Shown: piece by piece, positions 43,012 through 50,967 of the stretch
Position numbering within the stretch: the stretch's first letter is position 1
Layout of the letters: the number at the start of each line of letters is the position of its first letter
The notes under the pieces: generated by a model
What the model saw: the letters and a program-made list of their open reading frames with translations, nothing else
Told to the model about the DNA's origin: nothing
The model's database searches: none
Source of the DNA: an uncultured Emticicia sp.
GTDB lineage: Bacteria > Bacteroidota > Bacteroidia > Cytophagales > Spirosomataceae
DNA: 64,000 nucleotides
Reading direction: 5' to 3'
Assembly (NCBI RefSeq): GCF_937903345.1
Contig: NZ_CALCZQ010000030.1
Span: forward strand, 496,001-560,000
Translations under genes and position numbers: made by a program

Positions 43012-44973
43012 TTAAATATCTTCGATTCTAAACAAGTGGAAAGGCAAAATGTTTGGGTCAAGTTCCACGAAATTTGTGTCTCCATTCCAAATATAAGTTG
43101 CTCCAGAAAGTAGGTCATGTACACGATAGCTATCCCATTCGTTTTTGCCGATTTTCCATAAAGGAATCTTTACAAAACCGCATTGGCGGTTATATCCATC
43201 GAGATTTGTTATGCATAAAATACGGTTAGTATCGTTTACCTTTAGATAAGCCAAAAGTTGGTCATTTTCTATTCTGCAGAAATCAATATTATTAGTGCTG
43301 TGAAAAGCCGAATTTTCCTTACGAATACGGTTTACTTGAGAAATTACGTAGGTTAATTTATTTTTGTGTTCCCAATTCCACCATTTTATTTCATATTTTT
43401 CCGAAAAAGCATACTCTTCTTTGCCATTAAATGAAGCGTGATACATATACTCATAAGTAGGTCCAAATATTCCGTAGTTGCTTGCCAAAGTTGCAGCCAT
43501 GAAGTAACGAATTAAAAACAAAGGTTCATGTCCAGTTTGAAGGATGTACGGGTCTATATCATGTGTATTTGGCCAAAAATTTGGTCTGAAATAATGTCTC
43601 ATTTCTCCCTTTGTTAGCTCAGTCATGTACTCAATGATTTCGGCTTTTGAAGTTCGCCATACATAATAAGTATACGATTGCGTATAACCCAACTTCGCGA
43701 GTTGTTGCATTACTTTAGGCTTAGTGAATGCTTCAGCCAAGAAAATCATATCTGGATAATCTTTTTTAACTTCGGCAATTACCCATTCCCAAAAACAAAA
43801 TGATTTTGTGTGCGGATTATCTACACGAATGATTTTTATACCCCATTCTGCCCAGGTCGTGATTATAGATTTAAGCTCTTGCCAAAGGTTTTTCCAGTCT
43901 TCTGACTCGAAATTTACTGGATAAATATCCTGGTATTTTTTTGGCGGATTTTCGGCATATTTAATTGTTTTATCTGGTAAAATCTTAAACCAATCTGGGT
44001 GTTCTTTCACCCAAGGGTGGTCAGGAGAGCATTGAATTGCCAAATCCATGGCAATTTCCATGTCATATTTTTTACATTCTTCAATCAAATGCTTGAAATC
44101 GGCCAAATTTCCTAATTCTGAATGAATTGTGGTATGTCCGCCTTCTTTTGAACCAATGCCATAGGGTACACCTGCATCACCTTCATCAGCATTTATTATA
44201 TTATTTTTTCCTTTGCGATGGGTTGTTCCGATCGGGTGAATTGGCGGAAGATAAAGTACATCGAAACCCATCTCTGAAATGCGTGGCAAAAGTGCTTCCA
44301 CATCTTTAAAGGTGCCGTGTTTTCCAACTTCACGTGCAGCCGAGCGAGGAAACATCGAATACCAAGCCGAAAAGCCAGCTTTTTCTCGGTCAACATAAAT
44401 TTTTAATTCTTGATAACGAAAGACCGACTGGCGTTCAGGATATTTGGTGAACCAATCGGTCATTTGGTCGCTCATCGCAATCTGAATCGCTTCGTTATAG
44501 CGACTTTCTTCGCTCATTGCTTTCGCTGCTGCTTGAATCGCTTTTTTATCACTCCCTTTTGCCAATTTTGCCATTCCATTTAAGAAAAGTTCTCCTTGCA
44601 TCATTTCCACAATAAGATGTTGGCCATCACGTACTTTCAGGTCAACTTCATGTTGCCAGCTGGCAATGTGGTCAACCCATGCCTCGACCGTGAATGTATA
44701 AAAACCTTGTTTGGCCGCCGTGAATCTGCCAATCCAACGGTCATTTTCCATGTCAGCCATTACGACTTCGCTCCAGTTTTTATCGGTTTCATGCTTGAAA
44801 AGTAATCTGGCCGCTAAATTATCGTGTCCGTCGACGATGATATCGGCCTCAACCTTAATAACCTCATTGACAATTGCTTTTGAAGCGAAGCGGCCACCGT
44901 CAATTTCTGGTGTTACTCGCTCTACAATGACACGACTTTTACCAATATCAGGGAAAGGAAAATGGTTTTTCAT
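43012..44973 (-). CDS. glgE: Alpha-1,4-glucan:maltose-1-phosphate maltosyltransferase
   Basis: GlgE extends alpha-1,4-glucan with maltosyl units from maltose-1-phosphate (GH13_3 family). The 653-residue protein has an N-terminal immunoglobulin-like domain (VERVTPEIDGGRFASKAIV ... FYTFTVEAWVDHIASWQHEV), a helical insert, and the GH13 barrel with FDVLYLPPIHPIGTTHRKGKNN, DLAIQCSPDHPWV, the nucleophile Asp in GIKIIRVDNPHTKS, the acid/base Glu in IFLAEAFTKPKVM, and TLASNYGIFGPTYEY. The length is normal. The rest of the pathway (TreS, maltokinase, branching enzyme) is not in the window. A clear terminator follows. Confidence 0.94.
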   Translation of the reverse strand: MKNHFPFPDIGKSRVIVERVTPEIDGGRFASKAIVNEVIKVEADIIVDGHDNLAARLLFKHETDKNWSEVVMADMENDRWIGRFTAAKQGFYTFTVEAWVDHIASWQHEVDLKVRDGQHLIVEMMQGELFLNGMAKLAKGSDKKAIQAAAKAMSEESRYNEAIQIAMSDQMTDWFTKYPERQSVFRYQELKIYVDREKAGFSAWYSMFPRSAAREVGKHGTFKDVEALLPRISEMGFDVLYLPPIHPIGTTHRKGKNNIINADEGDAGVPYGIGSKEGGHTTIHSELGNLADFKHLIEECKKYDMEIAMDLAIQCSPDHPWVKEHPDWFKILPDKTIKYAENPPKKYQDIYPVNFESEDWKNLWQELKSIITTWAEWGIKIIRVDNPHTKSFCFWEWVIAEVKKDYPDMIFLAEAFTKPKVMQQLAKLGYTQSYTYYVWRTSKAEIIEYMTELTKGEMRHYFRPNFWPNTHDIDPYILQTGHEPLFLIRYFMAATLASNYGIFGPTYEYMYHASFNGKEEYAFSEKYEIKWWNWEHKNKLTYVISQVNRIRKENSAFHSTNNIDFCRIENDQLLAYLKVNDTNRILCITNLDGYNRQCGFVKIPLWKIGKNEWDSYRVHDLLSGATYIWNGDTNFVELDPNILPFHLFRIEDI

Positions 44974-45098
44974 AAATTGCAGGTAGACATCCTAATGATT
45001 TTGTGAGATTAAAGACCCAATCCTCAATTAGAATTATTCATCATTTAGGTTAAAAAAATATTCTTCAAATTTCTTTTTTTTTCTTCTAAGAAACAAGT

Positions 45099-45115
45099 TT
45101 AGCACGGAGTTTGCA
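45099..45115 (+). promoter_or_regulatory. Sigma-54-type promoter of the first SPOR-domain gene
   Basis: TTAGCACG (45099-45106), four bases, then TTGCA (45111-45115) match the RpoN -24/-12 consensus TGGCACG-N4-TTGCW with one change in the GG. The invariant spacing GG-N10-GC is kept. The start codon lies 32 nt on. Confidence 0.6.
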
Positions 45116-45146
45116 TCCATTTAATCAAATTCAAACAAAAAATACT

Positions 45147-45698
45147 ATGAAAAAAGTTTTATTATCTTTAATTATCGCAGTTTTTAGTTTAAGTTTTGCT
45201 TCTGCAAATGATTGTAATGAAAAGGGTTTGATAATTATTCTTAAAGATAATTCCGATAAAATTACAATTTTTTCAAAAACATCACCGGACGAACACTCAA
45301 ATAATATTGTGACTGGAAAAACTCGTGTGGTTGTACAAGAGATTGAAAACGATGATTCAGTACAAGAAATGGTTTCAGTAATAAAAGAAGTAGAAGTTTC
45401 AACTACGAAATTCGACGATGATAACTTCAAATATGTGAAGGAGAAACGTGATTTGATTGGTTATGCTTTGCAATTTGCATCTTTCTCAGACCTTTCCCTA
45501 GCCAAAGAATATGCTCTTAAAATTGCTCAAAAAGGAGATGCAGAAAAACGTCAATTATTTATATACACAGTCAATAACCCCGAAAAAACATATTATAAAG
45601 TGTATTTTGGATTGTTGAAAACTGATGAGTCGGTACGTGAAAAACAAAGAAATTTTCTTTCGCTTGGATATTCACCGTTTGTAAAAGAATTCAAATAA
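45147..45698 (+). CDS. Secreted SPOR-like domain protein (short paralogue)
   Basis: An exported protein of 183 residues. The start at 45147 gives the signal peptide MKKVLLSLIIAVFSLSFASA. The C-terminal ~80 residues (GYALQFASFSDLSLAKEYALKI ... YKVYFGLLKTDESVREKQRNFLSLGYSPFVKEF) have the pattern of a SPOR domain, which binds denuded septal peptidoglycan. The middle part keeps only the end of an RlpA-like beta-barrel (TGKTRVVVQEIENDDSVQE). It is a shortened paralogue of the next gene, 156 nt downstream. A sigma-54-like promoter stands right before it. Confidence 0.72.
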   Translation: MKKVLLSLIIAVFSLSFASANDCNEKGLIIILKDNSDKITIFSKTSPDEHSNNIVTGKTRVVVQEIENDDSVQEMVSVIKEVEVSTTKFDDDNFKYVKEKRDLIGYALQFASFSDLSLAKEYALKIAQKGDAEKRQLFIYTVNNPEKTYYKVYFGLLKTDESVREKQRNFLSLGYSPFVKEFK

Positions 45699-45771
45699 GA
45701 TTTTACAATCTGTAAAATCTGTGAAAAAAAATTACGTTTCAAAAAATTATGTTTTTTTTCTCTGAAATGAA

Positions 45772-45788
45772 TTGGCACGCTATTTGAT
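45772..45788 (+). promoter_or_regulatory. Sigma-54-like promoter of the second SPOR-domain gene
   Basis: TTGGCACG (45772-45779), four bases, TTGAT (45784-45788). The -24 element is perfect; the -12 element has GA instead of GC. The spacing is canonical and the surrounding sequence resembles the promoter of the upstream paralogue. Confidence 0.55.
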
Positions 45789-45854
45789 ATCTAATATAAC
45801 AAGAAATTGAGAATAGAAAAGATTCTTTCTAAACATTAATTACCATATAATACA

Positions 45855-46592
45855 ATGATTATGAGAGCACCATTTATTAATTTACTCGTAGTTGTTTTTA
45901 CAACTTTTTCAATTAAAAGTCGAGGGCAGGAAGTTACTGCCAGTTTATCTGATGACCTCGGAATTGGAAAATCGGCTGCTGTAAAACAGGATAATGCTTC
46001 TTTATCTTTTAATAAAAAAGTAAAGTTAACAAATACTGAAAATGGAAAATCTATTGTAGTAAGAATCAATGACCGAGTAAAAATGCATGAGAATAATTCG
46101 ATGGTAAATATCTCAAATAGTGTTATGGATGAAATTGGAGTGAAGTCAGGTAAAGCTACTGTAAAGGTACAAGAATTACAAGGTAATGATCTTGTGGAGC
46201 GTTTTTGGGCTTCGTCTGAGGTTGCTACAAGTGTAGCACCAACCTTAAACAAAACCGTAAAAGAATATCAGGTTGATGTTGAAACAACAAAGATAGAAGG
46301 TTTCGATATGAATCACGTCTATGATTTAAATGGAAAGATGAAAGATCTCTCAGGTTTTGGTTTGCAAATAGCCGCTTTCGGACAATTAAAAGCCGCTAAA
46401 GATTTTGCTGTAAAATTTGCAAAAAATGACGATACTGAATCAGAAAATATATTTATTCAAGTAAGTAAATCAGCCAATAAACCAATGGTTTATCGAGTTG
46501 TTTATGGCTTATTCGAACAAAAATTAAAGGCCGAAATTACTCAAAAGAAAATGGAGAATCTTGGCTATAACTCATTTGTGAAAGGGTTCTAA
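45855..46592 (+). CDS. RlpA-like double-psi barrel plus SPOR domain protein
   Basis: An exported protein of 245 residues. After the signal peptide (ending about SRGQ, residue 25) comes a region aligning with the RlpA lytic-transglycosylase barrel: VKLTNTENGKSIVVRINDR and KATVKVQELQGND. The segment that in RlpA holds AHKTLPFGT reads NASLSFNKK, so the catalytic histidine seems lost, and the Gly-Pro-Phe after the INDR motif is also missing. A SPOR domain forms the C terminus (SGFGLQIAAFGQLKAAKDFAVKF ... YRVVYGLFEQKLKAEITQKKMENLGYNSFVKGF). It probably binds septal peptidoglycan without cutting it. The start is at 45855 or at the third codon. Confidence 0.75.
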   Translation: MIMRAPFINLLVVVFTTFSIKSRGQEVTASLSDDLGIGKSAAVKQDNASLSFNKKVKLTNTENGKSIVVRINDRVKMHENNSMVNISNSVMDEIGVKSGKATVKVQELQGNDLVERFWASSEVATSVAPTLNKTVKEYQVDVETTKIEGFDMNHVYDLNGKMKDLSGFGLQIAAFGQLKAAKDFAVKFAKNDDTESENIFIQVSKSANKPMVYRVVYGLFEQKLKAEITQKKMENLGYNSFVKGF

Positions 46593-46697
46593 TCTAAATT
46601 TGTCAGGAAAGACGAGTTTCACAATGTCTCCTTTTTTTAATTTGAATTGTTAAATCAAGGCATCTAGAAAAACTACTAATCGGAAGAAACGTGGTTG

Positions 46698-46725
46698 ACT
46701 CCCCTCGAAAGTGGGGAGTTTTTTG
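46698..46725 (+). terminator. Intrinsic terminator
   Basis: A stem ACTCCCC (46698-46704) / GGGGAGT (46713-46719) is followed by a T-rich run. It is placed 105 nt after the RlpA-like gene. Confidence 0.85.
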
Positions 46726-46794
46726 TTTTTGTGAAATTTTTTTAATCATTATTTCGTCTATATTGTAGATTCCTCGCTTATTAAATATTCTTCA

Positions 46795-48057
46795 ATGTCT
46801 ATGCGTTATTTTGTAATAATTATTCTTTTTTTGTCTTTTCGGCAACCGAGTTTTTCGCAAGACTCAATGCCTGCCTCACGTGTTGTTTGTTATTTATCAG
46901 ATCAAAATAGTTTTACTGAAATCCCAGCTCATGAATTTATTTTGGGCAGTGGGCGTTTGTCTGCCACATCAAATATTGAAGTTACATACATCGATTTTCC
47001 CGAGCAAGCAAAAACTTCTTTCGAATATGCAGTAGCAATTTGGGAGAAGTACTTGATTTCAACTCAAACAATTCGTATTAAAGCTGCCTGGTCAAAGACC
47101 ATTACTAATACTGTTTTAGCCGAAACAGGAGCTACTCGGCTCTATAGAAATAGTGCAAGTATTCCCAATCTACCTTATGCCAATGTTTGGTATCCAACTC
47201 CTTTGGCTGAAGCACTTTCTGGTAAAGACCTAAACGCCGCTGATTTTGAAATGACAATCACCCTGAATGCGAATATCAATTGGTATCTCGGCACAGATGC
47301 AAAAGCTCAGGCAGGAAAATATGATATCGTTACAGTTTTGTTACACGAAATAGCTCACGGACTTGGTTTTTCATCGTCGATGAGTGTTAATGATTCACAA
47401 GGTCTATATGGACAGTCGGGCAGTGCGTATGTATTTGATACCTTTATGCAGGATTCGAATAAAGTAAAATTGACAAATTCAAGTGTTTACGGTAATCCTT
47501 CAATAGATTTAAAAACATCGCTGATAAGTAATTCTTTATATTTTGGACTAAAAAACCCTGTTTTTGCAAATAATTTACCACGGCTATTTGCTCCTTCTCC
47601 TTTTAAAAGTGGTTCAAGTTTTTCACATTTTGATGAGAGTACATATACAGTCGGCTCAGCCAATTCGTTGATGTCGCCCAGTGTTAGGGCCGCTGAAGTA
47701 AATCATACTCCAGGAGATTTGTTATTAAATTGCCTTAACGAAATCGGTTGGCAAATCAATGGATTGAATGGCTATGTTGTAACCAATGTCGAGAGTATCC
47801 CCGAACAAAATTTTGATGTACTGGTTTTTCCAAATCCAGTTGAAGATAGCGTGAATGTAGCGTTTCCACTTCAAAAGCAACCAAGGGCAATTAAAATCGA
47901 CCTAATAGATAATTTAGGAAAAGTATTACAAAGTATTGAAAAACGAGATATTATGGTAGAAACAATTGCGATTGATTTAGTTACTTTAAAAGAAGGAATG
48001 TATTTCTTAAAGGTTGTAGATGGTCAGAAAGTTTTGGTTAAGAAAATAGTGAAATAA
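46795..48057 (+). CDS. Secreted metalloprotease-like protein with type IX sorting domain
   Basis: A 420-residue exported protein. A signal peptide (residues 1-21, ending SFSQ) leads to a catalytic-like domain with the zinc motif VTVLLHEIAHGLGFSSSM (HExxH). The usual third metzincin ligand six residues on is replaced by serine; a histidine in SFSHFDESTY, followed by a Met-turn-like NSLMSPSV, may take its place. The last ~75 residues (VLVFPNPVEDSVNV ... IDNLGK, LKEGMYFLKVVDGQKVLVKKIVK) are a type A type IX secretion C-terminal domain. It should be exported across the outer membrane and processed there. The substrate is unknown. It ends 3 nt before the end of the convergent acyltransferase gene. 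Confidence 0.82.
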   Translation: MSMRYFVIIILFLSFRQPSFSQDSMPASRVVCYLSDQNSFTEIPAHEFILGSGRLSATSNIEVTYIDFPEQAKTSFEYAVAIWEKYLISTQTIRIKAAWSKTITNTVLAETGATRLYRNSASIPNLPYANVWYPTPLAEALSGKDLNAADFEMTITLNANINWYLGTDAKAQAGKYDIVTVLLHEIAHGLGFSSSMSVNDSQGLYGQSGSAYVFDTFMQDSNKVKLTNSSVYGNPSIDLKTSLISNSLYFGLKNPVFANNLPRLFAPSPFKSGSSFSHFDESTYTVGSANSLMSPSVRAAEVNHTPGDLLLNCLNEIGWQINGLNGYVVTNVESIPEQNFDVLVFPNPVEDSVNVAFPLQKQPRAIKIDLIDNLGKVLQSIEKRDIMVETIAIDLVTLKEGMYFLKVVDGQKVLVKKIVK

Positions 48058-48060
48058 GGC

Positions 48061-49161
48061 TCAATAACTAAATTTATCCTTCCATTTATTGATTGGTTTT
48101 TCAATCAAAAACCATGAAATCGTTGAAACTATAACCGTAATTATGTAAAGAAAAATAATTTTCAAAACCATATTTTCATCAATTATAGGAAGTTTGCTTA
48201 GAATTTTTACAACAGGGTTTGATGGTGAATTATGGTAATGATTATAAATAAATTTGTGGTAGATATAAATACCATAACTGATTCGACCGAGATAAACGGT
48301 TAATTTGTGCTCGAAGAAGCTTTTGGTGATACCACTAAAGCCATAAACCGCATTCCCGACCATAAAAAGTGAGAATAACGATTCAAAAAGTCGTAAAAAA
48401 ACTACTGTGATCATATTATGTCCGTCTGGAAATTGTTTTCCCCACAGTACAATTCCAATATATAGAATCAAGCTTATTAGTAACCAAACTTTATTTGTCA
48501 CAAACTTTTTGACTGCATCATTTTTATGAAAATAGCTATACGCAAATAATCCACCGATTCCAAAAGCATCTAAGCATGTAGGCATTAGTACATAAGGTGT
48601 CATCCAAGCAGAACCATTGAGATAAAAAAATAAGCGAAGTCCGACCGATATTGCCATAAATCCGAAGAGAATTTTAGGTAATGAACGAGCTGATAAAAAG
48701 AAAACTATGAATGGAAAAAACAAATAGAATTGTTCTTCAACAGCCAACGACCAAAGGTGGTCGCTAGAACCCATCCAAGTTTGATTGATAGCTATATAAA
48801 TATTAGTTGTATAGGTAAGATACCACCAAATTTTATCTCGAACAGGTTCTATATTCCAAATAAATAAAGCCAATATAGTGAGATAATAAATCGGAAAAAT
48901 TCGGACTGTTCGACGGATATAAAACTGTTTTAACGAAAATTTATGTGAACGCCCTAAATTTTCATCTTTTTGGCGAGCCTGCAACAAGATCCGAGTAATC
49001 AGAAAACCACTTAACACAAAAAACATACAAACGCCTAAATAACTAATTGGAAATTGTAAGGCATCTCCAGACCAATGATCAATCAAAACCATTGTTACAG
49101 CCACAAAACGAAGCCCATCGAGTTGTCTTAAATATGAATTGTTTGTAGTGTTTTGGGTCAT
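48061..49161 (-). CDS. Membrane acyltransferase (OafA/YrhL type)
   Basis: An acyltransferase-3 family protein of 366 residues with about ten membrane helices. The N-terminal LRQLDGLRFVAVTMVLIDHW contains the catalytic His, followed by FFVLSGFLITRILL and QFYIRRTVRIFPIYYL, the family's arginine-rich loop. SLAVEEQFYLFFPF is also typical. These proteins O-acylate sugars of surface polysaccharide or peptidoglycan. It lies downstream of another polytopic membrane protein gene that may belong to the same surface-glycan pathway. Confidence 0.88.
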   Translation of the reverse strand: MTQNTTNNSYLRQLDGLRFVAVTMVLIDHWSGDALQFPISYLGVCMFFVLSGFLITRILLQARQKDENLGRSHKFSLKQFYIRRTVRIFPIYYLTILALFIWNIEPVRDKIWWYLTYTTNIYIAINQTWMGSSDHLWSLAVEEQFYLFFPFIVFFLSARSLPKILFGFMAISVGLRLFFYLNGSAWMTPYVLMPTCLDAFGIGGLFAYSYFHKNDAVKKFVTNKVWLLISLILYIGIVLWGKQFPDGHNMITVVFLRLFESLFSLFMVGNAVYGFSGITKSFFEHKLTVYLGRISYGIYIYHKFIYNHYHNSPSNPVVKILSKLPIIDENMVLKIIFLYIITVIVSTISWFLIEKPINKWKDKFSY

Positions 49162-49241
49162 TATACTTTAAAAAAACAGATAAAGTGAAGAGGTTTGAGC
49201 CTTAAATATAAAAATGGATTATTATGCAACCGATTACTAAA

Positions 49242-50939
49242 TCACCAATTTTGTTTTGGAGGAATTTTATCAATATGCCTAATATCAATTGTTTGATTAC
49301 TCCAAACAATGGTTTTCGAATCGTTTTCAACCTTTATTATACCTATACGGTAATTTCCCGATTGAATGTATAATTTACTAATCACAGTTGTAAAGTTATC
49401 AATTTCAAGTTGGTTATTTGCAAAAAAATGAAAATCGAAGTAGGCTTTAATACCCAAAGATATACGATGAGAAGGATATATATAGATTTTTTTGTCAGAT
49501 TTTAGAATAAAATATAAGCCTGATTCTGTATTTGTTAGATCTATTTTTTCGCCAGTTTTTTTTAATTTTAAAAAATAGTTTTCTCCTTTTGTTTCAATAG
49601 TGAGAAATTGCAAAGTGCTATCTTTCACTTGCCACATTTCATCGATCATTGAATCATAAAAAGCATTTTCAGGTTGTTGCAAAACTCGCATAATTCCATG
49701 TTTTGGAAAAGATTTATCGCTGTATTGTTGTTTAAATTGGTCGGTGATTCGCTCTTGATTTAAATATTTTATATTTTGATGATCAGAAATATAGGTATAA
49801 AAGTTAAAGAAAATGCTTACAAAAATAGCCAATTTTATAAAATTATTTTTAAATCTTTCAGCAAGCGAATCGAGTGCAACTATATAGAAAATGATAAGAC
49901 TTAAAACAGAATAAATCTTGTATTTGCTTGTCAGTAAAATTTCGATTCCATAAGATATTCGTGCCACTACAATTCCAACACTTGTTATCCCAATAAAAGC
50001 CAAGCAAGCGAGTAAAAATAAGTCGTTTGTCCGGTGATATAAACTAAAAGACTGATTGTATTTTTTGAATATAACTTGATAAGCAAACATACACATAAAT
50101 ATCAATAGAAATAAACCAAGAGCCATTGCCAAATCCATGTGTTTGACTGGTACTATGGTTGAAGAATCAAGTACACTTCCTAAAGTGGCAAAAAGTCCTT
50201 TAATGATGCTTTTAAAATCTGAAAAGTTGGTTTTAACCACATTATCAGGGTTTTTCTGAAAATTAAAGAAAAAGCTTATAATAAAAGTTATTGAACCACC
50301 CAACCATATAAATAATTCTTTTTTTCGTTGCTGTACAAGCAAGACTAAGCAGCCAACTAGCGGAATAATAATACCATTACTACTCGTGAAAACACCAATA
50401 AAACACGAAATAAGAGATAAATAAAAATAATATTTGTTTTGATTTTCGATTGAAAAAACGAGCCAATAAAGGGTCAGAAACGCAAAAAATACAACTCCAA
50501 AATTCTGTACCGAGGCCATTCCCCAAAATGTATTTTCAAACAATCCAATATTAAAAAGAATAAACGAAATAGGCACAAAAGCAAATAGGGGAGAATTGTA
50601 TTTTTTTGAGATTTGAAACAAAATAACAAGAATTCCAAATAATGCAAAAAAACCAATTAACATTAGACCTTTTAGGTTGAGTGTCCCTTGAAGAAGGAAA
50701 ACTAACCATGCAGAGAGTCGGGTCAATAGAATTCTGTGTTCATTGTGTTGCGAGAAAAGTAATTTAATTTTTTCAGATATTGAATTTGTTTCAAGTATTT
50801 TAGCCAAAGTATTTCTTATAGCAAAATCATCCCAATGTGGAATATTTACTGCGTATTTTTGAAAAACCAAGTAAAATATTATAATTGGAAAAAAAATTAA
50901 AAAAACAGATAGTAGATTTTTTGTAGAAAGATTTGGCAC
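49242..50939 (-). CDS. Polytopic membrane protein, possibly GT-C-like
   Basis: A 565-residue protein with about eleven membrane helices in the first 390 residues and a soluble C-terminal domain of about 170 residues, predicted to lie outside the membrane. An early loop (NIPHWDDFAIRNTL) has an acidic pair after the first helix and is followed by SQHNEHRILLTRL; such an arrangement is seen in lipid-linked sugar transferases of the GT-C fold. I do not recognise a defined family, so glycosyl transfer is an inference. The acyltransferase gene lies 80 nt downstream. Confidence 0.6.
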   Translation of the reverse strand: MPNLSTKNLLSVFLIFFPIIIFYLVFQKYAVNIPHWDDFAIRNTLAKILETNSISEKIKLLFSQHNEHRILLTRLSAWLVFLLQGTLNLKGLMLIGFFALFGILVILFQISKKYNSPLFAFVPISFILFNIGLFENTFWGMASVQNFGVVFFAFLTLYWLVFSIENQNKYYFYLSLISCFIGVFTSSNGIIIPLVGCLVLLVQQRKKELFIWLGGSITFIISFFFNFQKNPDNVVKTNFSDFKSIIKGLFATLGSVLDSSTIVPVKHMDLAMALGLFLLIFMCMFAYQVIFKKYNQSFSLYHRTNDLFLLACLAFIGITSVGIVVARISYGIEILLTSKYKIYSVLSLIIFYIVALDSLAERFKNNFIKLAIFVSIFFNFYTYISDHQNIKYLNQERITDQFKQQYSDKSFPKHGIMRVLQQPENAFYDSMIDEMWQVKDSTLQFLTIETKGENYFLKLKKTGEKIDLTNTESGLYFILKSDKKIYIYPSHRISLGIKAYFDFHFFANNQLEIDNFTTVISKLYIQSGNYRIGIIKVENDSKTIVWSNQTIDIRHIDKIPPKQNW

Positions 50940-50967
50940 TTGAAAAGAATAAAAAAATGAAAAATTG

